Shown: positions 24,378 to 36,388, counted from the first letter of the stretch. The stretch is DNA of 64,000 bases from Mercurialis annua (GCF_937616625.2 NC_065570.1:45747665-45811664), one strand, 5' to 3'. Translations and numbers: made by a program. Notes: generated by a model not told the origin, from the letters alone.

Positions 24378-25161
24378 CTCACTCCATTCCAATATAAATG
24401 ACGTTTTAGAATTTAGAAAATTCCTACTCCCTCCGTCCCAATAGAGTTGTCCTACTTCCTTTTGCCAAAAATAACCCTATCTCTATTACATACAAAAGGC
24501 TTTCTTTTTCATACTATTTCCAGCGAGAAATCCAAAGTGTATTTCATTACTTCATTTCTCTGTTCTTTTTGAACAAATCTAACACTCTCCTACTCAAACA
24601 CTAATACCCACTCGCCGGCCTCCTTGTTATGACAGGAAATAAAGGACTGCAATTTATTTCTTGTCTACCTTGACTGTATTATACATGTTTCTATTGAATT
24701 TATTTTTTGAAAATTTTCAAATTAGAGGAGACGATATCAAAAATCTCTCGTCTTTAGTTCTTAAGCGGTGATTTCATGATGACTATAGTCTGGTCATTAA
24801 TCTTCCACTACAAGCTCTGCAATTTTTTCACTCAATTTTCGAATCACAATAAAAAGTGCTACTTTATCACTCCGATGAGGCGAGCTGTAAAAATGTTAAA
24901 ATTTGGACGAAATCTCTGACTACATATGAGAGATTTGGCAGTTGTTTGGCCATTTAATGCGATGATAAAAACTGAAAAACTCACCAAGATTCAGTAAACA
25001 TGGTAGTGGGTTTCTCAAAGAGAAGATGGCTGAGAGAAGAAGCCTTCTCTGTGTGTTTAGTATTAATCATGGGTAGTTTAGGAATTTTCTCATGTATTAA
25101 TTACCTCCTTAATATGCGTGTATTTTTTTTCAAAACATCATTTATATTGGAATGGAGGGAG
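24378..25161. mobile_element. Stowaway-type element (784 bp) in LTR C
   Basis: Terminal inverted repeats of about 30 bp (CTCACTCCATTCCAATATAA on the left; CTCCCTCCATTCC as reverse complement on the right) are flanked by TA. LTR A at 1018-1036 gives the empty site. The length is large for a MITE and a second Stowaway-type end lies inside. No transposase is seen. Confidence 0.88.
24427..24630. mobile_element. One-ended Stowaway-like fragment inside the larger one
   Basis: CTCCCTCCGTCCC at 24427-24439, preceded by TA, is the consensus Stowaway end. No matching right end is found before 25161, so it is a truncated insertion; the right limit is a guess. Confidence 0.5.
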
Positions 25162-25362
25162 TATTTCAGAAACATGTTTGCGTTCAATAAGAAAAAATTT
25201 AACAGTAATTTCTGAAAATGGATCGTCTGCGAGACGCGATCCAGTAACAATATTTGCGAAAAATTTCTAGAGGTTCTAGGCTTGCTATTGGTTTCGGAAC
25301 AACCATTCCAATTTCCTAGCGCCGGTCATGACCTGGTTTAGGGTGGAAATTGGGTTGTGACA

Positions 25363-26408
25363 ACCACATTTTCTATCCTCTTTTTATCCCTTATCTCCAC
25401 ATCAAACTCTTGCATTAATAGGCTCAACTTAATGAGTCTTGGTTTTGCGTCTTTTTTGGCAAAGAGGTGTCTTAAAGTGGCATTGTCGGTGTGGATAACC
25501 ACCTTGTATCCCAACACATATTGCCGAAATTTGTCAAGAGCAAACACCACCGCAAACATTTCTTTCTCTATTGTGGTATAGTTGAGTTGAGACCCCGCCA
25601 TCGTCCGACTAGCTTAGTATATCACATGAGCCCCCTTATCCTTCCTTTGTCCCAAAACACACCCCAAAGCTTGATCATTTGCATCACACAATAGCTCAAA
25701 CGGCAAATCCCAATTCGGAGAAGAGATGACGGGGGCCGTGACTAGCTCTTTCTTCAACCTATGAAAAACAAGCAAGCAATCATGAGTAAACTAAAATGGT
25801 GAATCTTTAATAAGAAAATTAGATAAGGGTCTAGTAATAGAAGAGAATCCTTCAATAAAACATCTATAAAAACCGGCGTGCCCCAAGAAGGCATGGACTC
25901 CCTTTATGGTGGTTAAGGGTGGAAGTTTCTCTATCACTTTTGTCTTTGCTCTATCGACTTTAATTGCCGCCTACAAAATTTTGTGACCCAAAACTACTCC
26001 TTCATCAACCATGAAGTGACATTTTTCCCAATTTTGCACAAGGTTGGTCTCCTCACATAGAGCCAAAACTCGGTCCAAATGTTTCAAATATAACTCAAAT
26101 GAGTCCCCAAACACTGAAAAATCATCCATGAATACTTCCATGATATCCTTTATCATATCGACAAAGATGGAAGTCATGCATCTTTGAAAGGTGGTCGGTG
26201 CATTACAAAATCCGAACGGCATTCTCCGGTAAGCAAACAATCCATAGGGACAAGTGAAAGTGGTTTTCTCTTGATCATCCGTAAAGATCATGATTTTGTT
26301 GTACCCAGAATAACCATCTAGAAAGCATGGCCCGCTACCCGCTCCAACATTTACTCGATAAAAGGTAATGGGAAGTGGTCTTTTCTCGTCTCCATATTCA
26401 ACTTGCAA
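25363..26408 (-). pseudogene. Element D reverse transcriptase (C-terminal part) and RNase H, broken
   Basis: The minus strand carries the RT palm in 25971-26408: FLDGYSGYNKI (first catalytic Asp), MPFGFCNAPTTFQ and FMDDFSVFG (the YxDD box as FMDD, usual in Athila). The thumb and connection follow with at least one in-frame stop. RNase H is at 25338-25601 with LNYTTIEKEMFAVVFALDKFR and VIHTDNATLRHL. The RNase H ends at ENVV exactly where solo LTR C entered. Athila-like assignment rests on the FMDDFSVFG, ENVVADH and gag motifs. Non-functional because of stops and the insertion. Confidence 0.88.
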
Positions 26409-26479
26409 TAGTCAATGAAAACACGCCACCCCGTTACCGTCGTGTGGAGATTTTCTCATCCTTCTCGTTTTCAATAACC

Positions 26480-26973
26480 GTCATGCCTCCTTTCTCAGGC
26501 ACACATTGAATGGGGCTAACCCATCCACTATCCGAGATAGGATAGATAATTCCCGCATCAAGAAGCTTGACAACTTCCTTGTGGACCACTTTTTTCATGT
26601 TCGGATACAACCTTCTTTATCTTTGAGTTGAAGTCTTGGACTCATCTTTTAAATTTATCTTGTGCATAATCACTTGTGGATTAATACCATGGATGTCAGA
26701 TATTTTCCACCCCATGGCTAAGATTTGACTCTTCACCACTTGCACAACCTTCTTCTCTTGATACCTTGAAAGCTTGTTGGAGATAATAATAATAGGTAAT
26801 GTTTTGTTTTCTCCAACAAATGTGTATCTAAGGTGAGAAGGAAATGGCATCATCTCTACAATTGGGGGCACAATAGATGAAGGTGGTGTCACTCCATTTC
26901 CCTTGCTCATACTCTCCGGTTTCGGTTCATTCTCTTCAGTATATTCCTTACCAAGCTTTTCGAACACCCACAA
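26480..26973 (-). pseudogene. Element D reverse transcriptase N-terminal part
   Basis: The minus-strand frame contains SHLRYTFVGENKTLPIII, a linker, and MGWKISDIHGINPQVIMHKI, the conserved entry to Athila RT. It continues towards 26480 with stops and frame changes before the palm at 26408. The open piece is 26617-26973. Confidence 0.83.
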
Positions 26974-26993
26974 ATCTCAATTTCTTTGAAAAT

Positions 26994-27125
26994 GCAGGTG
27001 GTCTCTTAGAGACCTCCCTGTCTCAATCGAGACAGGCAACAACAGCTCTTGCTGCTTGGTTGTCTCAATTCGAGACCCTTAAAGATATAGAGGGTCTCAA
27101 ATCGAGACCTTCTGTTAGTGCGCCC
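26994..27125. repeat. GTCTC-YGAGAC palindromes inside element D pol
   Basis: Four imperfect palindromes of 13-15 bp lie at 27001-27013, 27020-27033, 27062-27076 and 27094-27108 (type GTCTCAATCGAGAC). They fall in the linker between protease and RT. Related palindromes occur in the LTRs of D and E. Confidence 0.85.
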
Positions 27126-27408
27126 GTCTCTTGAGAATTTACATCCGTTCCTCGATTTTGAAGTTGCTCTTCGATCATGTCATCTATTGAATCCATTCGC
27201 ATCGACTCCTCTTCCTCAATGGTACCTCTCATTGCCTGCTTCATGTTAAACTCCCGGTCTTCATGAACGGTCGACCAAGTATCATGGAGTATTCTTTGTC
27301 CACCGCATAATCGAGAATCACAAAAGCCACCGGGAATATAAACTTATCGACCTTTACTAACACATCCTCAACCAATCCATAAGGCTTCTTGAGTGAGTGA
27401 TCTGCCAA

Positions 27409-27657
27409 TTAATGTACCATCAAGGTGCGCTTGACGGGTTGATCACCAAACAAAGTCCTGAAAAGAAACAAAGGCATCAAATTGATACTCGCACCAAAAT
27501 CACACAAACAATTAATAGAGTTCATATTTCCAATGGTGCAACCAGTAATAAAACTCTCTGGATCTTTTAGCTTGATTGGTATATCGTTGTGGAGGATAGA
27601 GATACAACTCTCCGTTAGAGAAATTGTTCCGCCTTTTTTCCAACTACGCTTGTTCAT
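27409..27657 (-). pseudogene. Element D protease
   Basis: The minus-strand peptide includes ESFITGCTIGN followed by CLCDFGASINLMP, the Athila form of the aspartic-protease active site (D-[LF]-G-A instead of D-T-G). It is an 82-residue open piece ending in a stop at 27409, short of the full domain. Upstream it continues in another frame into the gag-pol linker. Confidence 0.82.
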
Positions 27658-27667
27658 AATTATATTC

Positions 27668-27925
27668 TTAAAGAACTTGGCTTATTGGGGGCATCTCCCT
27701 CAAGGCATCCGCGAGACTTATATTGATTTGAAGCTGCTTGAAAATCTCAAGAAACTTGTGGAATTTTTGATTATCTGGTGCTTTCCTTAACCGACTTGGA
27801 AATGGAATGTTCGGAACAAAAGGAGGAGGCGAAGGTGGTCTCACATATGCTTCCTCAACTTCAATAAAAACCTCCTCACTAGCACTAGGAATATCTTTTC
27901 TAGAGCAAGCAATGTCTTCTATCAC
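27668..27925 (-). pseudogene. Element D gag-pol linker
   Basis: A proline-rich stretch (VRPPSPPPFVPNIPFP) is followed by FLEIFKQLQINISLADALREMP, matching the conserved Athila segment just before protease. Open for 85 codons; separated from protease by a frame change. Confidence 0.75.
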
Positions 27926-27979
27926 AATTGATCCATCTTCTTCAATAATTGGCCTCTTGCCATGTACTTCCTCAAGTAT

Positions 27980-29320
27980 TCTCCCACTCCTAAGTTCAAC
28001 CGCTTTAAGTTGTTCCCTCGGATTGGATTCTATTGTTGTAGGTAAACCACCTTGAGCTCTACCTTGGAGTGCAAGAGCAACTTATGAAATCTGAGTCTCA
28101 AGAAGATGATTACTGGTGGCTTGATTTTTGTGAAGTTGTTTATTCTCAAGGTCCATCCTCTCCATCTTCTCTAGCAACTTGTCAAGCTTACTCCCCCCAT
28201 CCAAATTCCTTTGTGCTTGTAACTCGGGCAGATTTTGTGGCCTATTCCCATAATTGTTGGAATTGATGACACTTAACCCGTACCTTGGTGACCTTGGGAA
28301 CTCCCTTGTCCCTCATTATTCCTCCAACCACAATTGGGGTGATTTCCTCATCTCGGATTGTATGTGTTAGAATAGGAATCATTTCCTTGGCGTCATCCGC
28401 CTACATAATTTACTTGCTCACTCAATGCTTGGCCCGTGACAAGACACTCTCCACCCGTGTGGTTGTAATCTCCACAAAACTCGCATCGCACTTGGACACA
28501 TGCAACCGGCTCATTCCTCGGATTCATTTTCTTCTTGATAGCATCAAGTTGGGCTTGGAGGGAAGCGCTCTTGGCCTTTATACTCTCTATTTCTTGTGTT
28601 TGGTTAAGTGTCGTCACACCTTTAGCTCTTCCTCTTTCATTGGAACATGCACAACTAGTAGTGGCCAATTGCTCCAACAACCTGGTAGCTTCATCGTATC
28701 TCTTGCTCGTCAAGAATCCCCGCTGAAGCAGCATCGATTGCAGCCCTTGAAGCGTCATTCTTCCAATTATAAAACACTTGGATTAAGTATTCCCTCTTGA
28801 GTTCATCATGCGGACAACTTTGTTTTATATCCTTAAATCTCTCCCAAGCTTCGTACAAAGACTCCCCATGATATTGAAAGAAATCTATAATCTCCTTGGT
28901 AAGCCTCTACATGTGGTAATAGCTTCATTAGGCAATGATTGGAGACATAGACTAGATTTATCTCCCAAGGAAAATGGGAACATTCTTATCTTGATTTGAT
29001 CCGGAGTGATGTTGTGGAGCTTAGAAACTTGAAGATATGAGCATTTGGATCCTCATTTTGCAAACCATAAAATGCGCACCGGTTCTCCAAAAGTTGTATG
29101 GTGCTTAGCTTGATCTCAAATGTGGCCACTTGAACCGGTTGAGCAAAACAACCATACCCCGCATTATCAACATCTGGTAAGACTTCTCTGAAGGTGCGCG
29201 GTTGTTGTTGTTGAGGATTCTCATTCCTCGGGTTTTCTTGTCTAGGAGGAGGAGGTAAGTTTTTCTCTCTCTCTCTCCGCGTTTTGGAGGTTGTATCCAC
29301 CAACATGATAATCTTATGGA
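27980..29320 (-). pseudogene. Element D gag, broken
   Basis: The pieces are 28986-29306 (N-terminal, with pro/asn-rich ENPRNENPQQQQPRTF) and 28393-28758. The latter has the zinc knuckle CEFCGDYNHTGGEC (CX2CX4HX4C, residues 92-105 of that piece) after a Lys-rich coiled segment. Further Athila signatures follow towards 28270 (YSNTYNP-like). Frame changes and stops separate the pieces. Element E carries a homologous gag at 31333-32108 and 33779-34430. Confidence 0.82.
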
Positions 29321-29568
29321 TCTATGATTTTGTCTTCTAACACTCCTTTCGAAGCTATCGAGGTTTTCTTGAAACGGTTCGAGAGCGAGATTGGCGCGAC
29401 ATGTATTGTACATACACTAGAGTCAATTTCCTACACAAACAAAACAAGAACACTGAGTGTAAACAACAAAAACCAGAAAATAAAAACAATCAAAGAAAAA
29501 TCAAAATAGAAATAAATGCTAACTCGACAAATATTCACAATACTCTCAATTTACTTAATACACAAAAT

Positions 29569-29585
29569 CCCCGGCAACGGCGCCA
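29569..29585 (-). other. Element D primer binding site (tRNA-Asp)
   Basis: The plus strand reads CCCCGGCAACGGCGCCA, the 3' end of plant tRNA-Asp including CCA; the minus strand is therefore the binding site. It lies six bases from the LTR. Element E has the same site at 34519-34533. Confidence 0.88.
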
Positions 29586-29591
29586 AAAACT

Positions 29592-31332
29592 TGTTGGTCA
29601 TTTACCGCAAGAGTACGGTTTCACAGCTCGTAATAATATTGGACCAAAAGTCAAAATCAAACCCACAAGGATAATAGATTAAACGAGAATGATTTTATAA
29701 TGAATATAAATTCGTTTAGTAATAGAATTGGTAGTCGATTCAAAACATTAAACAACTAGGCATAAATCAAAATAACACGAGAAAGTAACCCAATTAAAAG
29801 CAATTGTAATCAAGCACGATCTAAATTAAACACGGGATGAAATCAATAAAGTAAAGCATCTAGGGGTTGTCATTCCTTCCTAGGTCATGCATTCATGAAA
29901 TGGGTAAATCGATATGGTTCAAAGGCCGAGTCGATCCTAATGCATTTTTCCAGCTCTCTCGAGCCTTAAAGAACGATGAATCCGCTAATTAACTAATTAA
30001 TTAAGTCTAACTCACTCTCGTGACACTAAACCTCATCAATTAATCAATTAACAATTAATATTCTAACTCAATGGTTACCTAGCTTCATATCCGCTCTCAC
30101 GGCGTTCTAATCTAAGTTTCTAGTCCAATTAGTCCGTCTAACCAACCAGAACATAATCGTGCTAGAGCTAGCTAAACCTAAGCAAGCATTAAGAACAAGG
30201 ACTAAAACATAAAATCAATCAACCATCCCAACGCATTCAACATAACAACAAGGTATTCATATCAACCCTCAAACTTGGGGGTTTAGCTACTCATAACTTA
30301 GAAAGTAATAAACATAAAGCGATAGTTAAACATAGTTAAGCAGACTTCCTAAGAAGATTAATTCCACAAAGAAAGCTTGCATAAATAGATAAAACTTGTT
30401 TAATACAATGAAGAAAAAAGCTCCAAGCCACAAAAACGGTGTAGGCACAAAACCCCAAAAAGATACTAAAACTAAGTGATGACTAAATATATGTAGAGAA
30501 TAATTGTTGTCAAAAAGGTATCTCCCTACAAATAAGATAAGGTGCCCAAATGATAGATTTGGGATTTGGACGTGGGGTTTTGGGTTTGAGATACGGGCTC
30601 TAGGAGAAGGACTTTGGGTCTTGATTATCAAAACTCGAGTATCTGACCTCGGAGTTGTTCCTTCAGTTGATATTGATGGTTTAGGGTATTAGGCATTTGT
30701 TCATTCGGATTTTATGTCCCTGTATCCGTTGGGTTGGTGTCCCTTTTATAGTGTTTGCGGCGCGCCTTATCTTTTCCTTCTTTCTTAGCCGATGTGGGAT
30801 TTGTGGCTCCTTCAGTTTCCCTTTGTTTATTTGTTTATTGCATCACTTATATAGGTCATATAAAAGAGGAAAATAAAACACCCTAGTAAAAGTTGTGTCT
30901 AGCTAAATAAGGAAGTGGTCGTCAAGCCTTATCTTTTGTGTTTGAAGCCTGAAAACACATCTGAATGCCTGTCTCGAATCGAGACATCCACTTAAAAGGA
31001 GGGTCTCGATTCAAGACCCTTAAGGCCAGAATATTCTGCCCATATCTAATGATGGTCTCGGATCGAGACTTACTTCATAAGGGAGGGTCTCGATCCGAGA
31101 CCCTTTATCTTTAGCTCCCGTTGCTTCATTCTCTCGCTCAAAGACTTTGCTCCTTTTTTGATTTGTCAATTCTTCCCCTTTTTATGCCAAAACACTCTGC
31201 AATGCTCAGATATCTCTGAAACACTCACACATGCAATAAGGTATACAAAATACTAGAAAATCATGGTGAAACATAAAAAAAAAAAAGCATGCTGAAAACA
31301 ACTCAATACATATGAGTTTTTTACTCCTATTA
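29592..31332 (-). repeat. Element D 5' LTR
   Basis: The inner end at 29592 (TGTTGGTCATTTACCGC on plus) adjoins the primer binding site. The outer end is set near 31332 by comparison with the LTR of E (both start TRRTAGGAGTARAA on minus) and by the gag of E resuming at 31333. It holds four 15-bp palindromes of type GTCTCGAATCGAGAC at 30971, 31003, 31055 and 31087. No matching 3' LTR is found because D is truncated at 12943. Confidence 0.78.
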
Positions 31333-32334
31333 CTTCCCACTTATAAGCTCAACAGACTTAACATGCTCCCTCGAATTTGATTCTGTGGTGGAAGGTAAAG
31401 CGCCTTGGGCTCTACCTTGAAGAGTGGTAGCCAATTGAGAGATTTGAGTCTTAAGGTGATGAATGGTAGCAGCTTGATTCTTGTCTTTTTTCCTATCTTT
31501 AACTTCCATTCTCTCCGACCTCTCAAGGAATATTGATTTTTCTCTCCTCATCCGGATTTCTATGAGGTTGAAACCCAAGAGGGTGTTGTGGCCTATTCCA
31601 TAATTGTAGGGATTGGCGTTGTAGTTCCCTTTTTAAGGTGGTGGGCGGTTTCCCCCTTTAAAGTTAGGACCTGCTCCATAATTCCCTTGGGAATTTTTGT
31701 GTCCCTCATTAATCCAGCAATAAAAATTGGGCTGATTTCGCCAACTTGGATTGTAAGTGTTGGAGTACATATCGTTGACTTGTCGTTGTGCCCCGACATA
31801 ATTGACTTGTTCACTCATAGCTTGACCCATAACGAAGCATTCCCCTCCCGTATGGTTATAATCACCAAAAAAAACTCACAACCCACTTGGACAAACGCAA
31901 TTGGCGCATTCCTCGGACTCACTTGCTTTTTGAGAGCTTGCACTTGAGCTTGAAGTGAAGCATTCTTGGCTTTCATAGCCTCCATCTCTTGAATTTGACA
32001 TATAGTCATCATACCTGTCAGTCTTCCTCTCTCATTAGGCCGAGCGCAACTAGTGGTTGCCAATTGTTCCAACAACTCATTGGCTTCATCATATATTTTA
32101 GTCATCAATGATCCCCCCCGATACTACATCTATAGTAGCTCTTGAAGCATGATTCATACAATTGTAGAATATTTGAATCAAATACTCCTTTGTGAAATGG
32201 TGAAGTGGGAAATTTCATTGGAGATCTTTGAATCTTTCTCAAACTTCATACAAGGATTCGCCATGATGTTGGAGGAAGTCAAAGTTATCTTTGGTTAATT
32301 GGGCGGTCTTCCCAATCAGAAAGTATTTGGTGAG
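31333..32334 (-). pseudogene. Element E gag, C-terminal half
   Basis: The pieces at 31330-31578, 31593-31830 and 31815-32108 are homologous to the gag of D: LLEQLATTSCARPNERGR, a Lys/Gln coiled segment, a damaged zinc knuckle and YSNTYNPSWRNQPNF. The sequence is cut at 31332 by the LTR of D and at 32334 by solo LTR H. No pol of E remains in the window, so E was truncated at the D junction. Confidence 0.82.
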
Positions 32335-32339
32335 AAAAG

Positions 32340-33773
32340 TGTTAGTGATGTACACTAGGTCAATCATGTTTGACCATGTTTTGACTTTATCATTTTATTA
32401 TTTATTGATTAGCAGTTTTTATCATTTTATATTAATGATTAAAATACTTGAATGGTTAATTCTTTCTAAGGTCATCAAGTATGTGACTTGATAGTAGAAC
32501 CCTTAGGGTTAATAAAAGAATTATATACCATCTATCTCTAGTCTTAATAGAACATTGAGACTAGTATGATGTTGACTGATGATTATGTTTTACTAATCAT
32601 GTATATGAGATATTAAGTCAAATCATAGGTGCTATTTAAGAAATAAGGCACTGGATGACCCACTATGAGAATACTACATTGATCACTGTCATAAGTAATT
32701 CTCATTACAGTTCTATTAGTATAATCCTTTGACCTTGAAATCATCATGGATTTCTACATAGCTATTTCATATTTTGATACAGTCTTACATTATCTTTAAC
32801 AGAATAATGGAATAGATTGTCATTGGATATGAAAGTAACTATGTGAGAAATGTGAGTGACTGAGAAGGAATTTGTCCCTCATTTATTTGAGTAAGATATC
32901 TATGGGCCCCTTGAAGAAGATAGACTGAAGGAAATGCATGGCCATGCTAAATGAATTGATAAAGAGTTATCATTTTCAGTCTACTTAGATTCAAGAAACT
33001 AATGATTGAATATTATAGGGATGACAGGACTATGCTTTATATTCAATCTGGATATCGAGAGACAAAGGGATTAAAATATTATTGTAAATGGTTAAATCGG
33101 ATTATCGATATTCGTATAGCTTGGGTAGTCATAATGTCTTGCTAGAGGCCACTTATGACTTGTGGGCTGAAATAGGGATTTCGAGCCTACTGCCAACGTT
33201 ATATGAACCTACAGGGTCGCACACTAAGGATATATATTAATTTAAAATTTAAGGATAAGTGTTTTCCTTAATTTATTATTTTTGGAAGATAATAAATATA
33301 GTAACAAATATATATGGATGATTATCAAAAAAGGAGTTTTTGATAAACATAAACTTGTAGAATTGCAATGAGATTGAAATTTGAATTTGTCTCAAACCCT
33401 AGTGTTGTTGTATCACTATAAATACGCATTAAGCAATTGGTTTGAGAATCGCGAAATTCATTATTCACTAAATCACTAAAAATTCGAAATTGCTTGTGAA
33501 GCAATAGTGCTAGCACACAAGCACTAGTTTTGGCTAAGGTCTGTTCGTGTGGATACTCGTAGAGGACGCATTCTTTTGGAGGCGTTTCTGATCCGAGGCC
33601 AGGTATCACCAAAGTGAACCACCTCCTTCCTTCCTACATTGATGTTGAATTCGACATACAAGTAAGTATTAATTCTGTAGTTAATCTATTTATTCGAATT
33701 ACATGGATCTTGGTTTGGGTTTTAGATAAAATTTTTGAAATTGCGCTGCGTTATGAACCTAGAAAACCCAACA
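32340..33773 (+). mobile_element. Solo LTR H (copia-type), 1434 bp
   Basis: It starts TGTTAGTGATG, ends ACCCAACA, and is flanked by AAAAG (32335-32339 and 33774-33778). It interrupts the gag of element E, which resumes directly on both sides. TATAAATA at 33417-33424 indicates plus orientation. No interior or second LTR is present. The copia assignment is from end sequence and length, so tentative. Confidence 0.85.
33417..33424 (+). promoter_or_regulatory. TATA box of solo LTR H
   Basis: CTATAAATACG lies about 350 bp before the LTR 3' end, a usual place for an LTR promoter. Confidence 0.6.
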
Positions 33774-33778
33774 AAAAG

Positions 33779-34430
33779 ATTTAGCCAAATCCCTCCAAGT
33801 GGTGATCGACTCATTGGAGAGAGATTGAATCCATTAGGCTTGCCTTATCTCGCAAAGAAAAGGGGAAAATCTGGAGCTTGATTTGGTCCGGGTCACATTG
33901 TGAAGGTTGAAGGTATTAAGCACTTCCAAGAACTTGGAGATATGGGCATTCAAATCTTCTCTTTGTAACCTATAAATTGACATAAATTCTCTATAAGTTG
34001 GATAGTGCTAGGCTTGATCTCAAAAGTGGCCACTTCTACCGGTTAGGCAAACATTCGTAGCTTGCATTATCCACATCCGGCAAAAAGAACTCACCCAAGG
34101 TGCGCCTTTGAAGTTGTTGAGCTTGTTGTTGTGGGCGGTTATTCCTTGGGTCTGGTTGCCTTTATAGATGTTGCACTTATTGGGTTCCTCCCTGAATAGA
34201 AGGAGAGGGTGGTGGAAAGTGTCGATCCCCATCCTCATTCGGAGGGTTTAATCCCTTAATATGGTACTCTTCTCTGTCACCCTCTATGACTATGGGTCGA
34301 CGGTTTGACCTACGCACACTCCTTTCGAAGCTCCCAAGGTCTTCTTAATATGGTTCGAGTGGAATTTTAGCTTGGTGCATATTGTGCATACACTACGAGT
34401 AAAAGTCTTACGAGTAAATCAAAAACAGAA
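33779..34430 (-). pseudogene. Element E gag, N-terminal half
   Basis: Translated minus strand, with frame changes, gives the Athila gag core (Phe/Leu-rich, WIQSL..SITTW-like, then DLAK) and the proline/glutamine-rich start near 34100-34230. No continuous frame longer than 72 codons. It joins the C-terminal half once solo LTR H is removed. Confidence 0.68.
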
Positions 34431-34518
34431 AGTAAGAACAAGTCAAGTAAAAATAGAAAATTAAACTAACTCGACCGAGTTTCAAAGTACTTTCAATCAA
34501 TCAAATACGATCTCATAC

Positions 34519-34533
34519 CCGGCAACGGCGCCA
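34519..34533 (-). other. Element E primer binding site (tRNA-Asp)
   Basis: The plus strand reads CCGGCAACGGCGCCA, shared with element D. Confidence 0.85.
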
Positions 34534-34538
34534 AAACC

Positions 34539-35988
34539 TTTTGGTCATCTACCGCAAGTATACGGTATCGCAAATAGTAATAAAGTGGAGTATAGTATAG
34601 AATCAAACCCACGAGGATGAAAAGGATTTGACGAGAATGAATTGATCTTCAATCTCAATTCGGTTAGCAAAATACAAGGGGAGAATTGATCACACTTCAA
34701 ACAAATATGATAGAACCAAATCATAACTAATGAAAGAAATAATAAACAGCTAATTACTAACAAGAAACTTGCAATTGATAACGGTAAAGTGAAACAGACA
34801 AAACAATAAGATAAAGGCATTTGGAGGTTGATATTTAACTCATAAACATTGCACTAACTGGAAACGCATATCCTGGCATAAAACACAAACCGAATTGTTT
34901 CTAAGGCACCGGTCCCACTCTCTCGAGTCTCAAAGAATGACAAAACCATAAACCAAGCAACTAAACATAACCTAACTCACTCTCGTAATCCTAGGTACAT
35001 TCAATTAGGCGATAAATGATGATTACATCAACTCACGGTTACCTAAACCCTAACCCGCTCTTAGGATATTATTGTTTATCCTTCTAATCATACAAATCTA
35101 TTCATCCAACCATCTCTCAAGGCATTAAAAAAACAGAAATCATGCTTATGGCAGCTAATCCTAAACAAGCATTAAGATTTATGATTAAGACATGCTATTC
35201 AAACAACAACATACAAATCCAATCACAACAATATTTAATAGTTCATAATCAACCCCAAAACATGAGGGTTCAGCCAATCATACTAATTAACATTAAGCAA
35301 AGAGAAATCATAAACAAGAAGCATTTACTTAGAACAATTGAGCCCATAATAAGAACATGCATTAATAAATAAAACTTGTTCAACAATAAAACTTCAAAAA
35401 TATTAATAATGGTGGAAAATACAAAATCTGGAAACTAGGAAGTTGGTGGCTCAAAACACTAAAAAGTTATAAGAATACTAAAACTAAAGAGAATAATTGT
35501 TGTTGTCAGAAGTGTATAATGTTCTCTCCCTAAAAATGAGATAAAATGTCTTATATAGGCTTACAAAAAGGGAAATAAAAACACCAGTACAAGTCTTGTT
35601 TCTTCAATTTGAACTGAACCCATTTTTAACAAACGTCTCGATCGAGACAATGGTTTCTCGATCGAGACATAGCTAATTTTTCCATGCTTCTCGATGGAGA
35701 TTCAAAGGCCAAATAAACCCTGCCCTTTTCTTCCTTAATGTATCGATTGAGACATAGGTGTCTCAATCGAGACATGCTTTAAAACATCATGCTCTTCCGC
35801 TTGTGAATTTTTCGCTTCGCCGATACATCAATTCTGCTCAACTTTCGTCTAAAATAATCCCGCAATCGCTCTGTTGTACCTGCAACACTCACACATTCAA
35901 TAAGGCACTCAAACACCTATTTGCACGATAAATAATAATAAAGCAACGCAAAACAGACTCTAATAACAGGAGTATTCTACTCCTACCA
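34539..35988 (-). repeat. Element E 5' LTR
   Basis: It runs from TTGGTCATCTACCGC (plus) beside the primer binding site to CTCCTACCA at 35988. It is homologous to the LTR of D at both ends and in its CTCACTCTCG blocks. Palindromes of type GTCTCGATCGAGAC lie at 35635-35648, 35655-35668 and 35760-35773. Confidence 0.78.
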
Positions 35989-36388
35989 ATTATGTGGCAA
36001 TGAGTTATTGTTGCTTTGTGATTTTAAGGTCATCTTCAATCACCTTAGGCAGAATTTGAATCAAAAAGATGAGCTGTTGTGGAACAGAACTGCTTGTTTT
36101 CATTCTCCGTCTTTGTTTTGTCATTTAAAAAAAACATTTATCAACAATACAACTGCTGTCAATGGTTTTCGGCAAGGGGAAATTACAGTTCTTGGAGCTG
36201 CTATTGGGTCTAGGCGCAACTCCCATGCACGACGTCCTTTAGGTATTGTATGCCATGATCATGCTCTTCATTAGGTACGTACTGAAGAAGATGGTCTGCT
36301 TCATGTTGATGATGGACATGCTGCTCCTCTGGATTCTGAAGCTGAGCAGGTAATTGTTCTTGGGTCCTCACGGGTTGATCCTCCATTT
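35989..36388 (+). other. Unclassified segment with an 88-codon ORF
   Basis: The ORF at 36008-36274 is not recognised. It has LLCDFKVIFN at its start, faintly like the GDFN box of LINE endonucleases, but nothing further supports this. A second open stretch (36275-36388, acidic: EEDGLLHVDDGH) leads without a break into the LINE fragment. It may be the degraded upstream part of the same LINE. Confidence 0.35.

Larger units (their letters stand above)
14047..25362 (+). mobile_element. Solo LTR C (LARD-like family), split by element B and a Stowaway-type element
   Basis: The two parts, 14047-15987 and 23742-25362, align end to end with LTR A: shared sequence after the start, TATA region, AACGAGCTACCTATTGGGCGG, and the end block finishing GGTTGTGACA at 25362. 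The first bases are TATAAC instead of TGTAAC, consistent with a G-to-A change. No interior, primer binding site or second LTR belongs to it, so it is a solo LTR flanked by a 5-bp duplication inside element D. It lacks the palindrome array of LTR A. Excluding insertions it is about 2.8 kb. Confidence 0.85.

Noticed and set aside
28285..28800. 171-codon plus-strand ORF
   Set aside because: Shadow of the minus-strand gag of D, which has a zinc knuckle.
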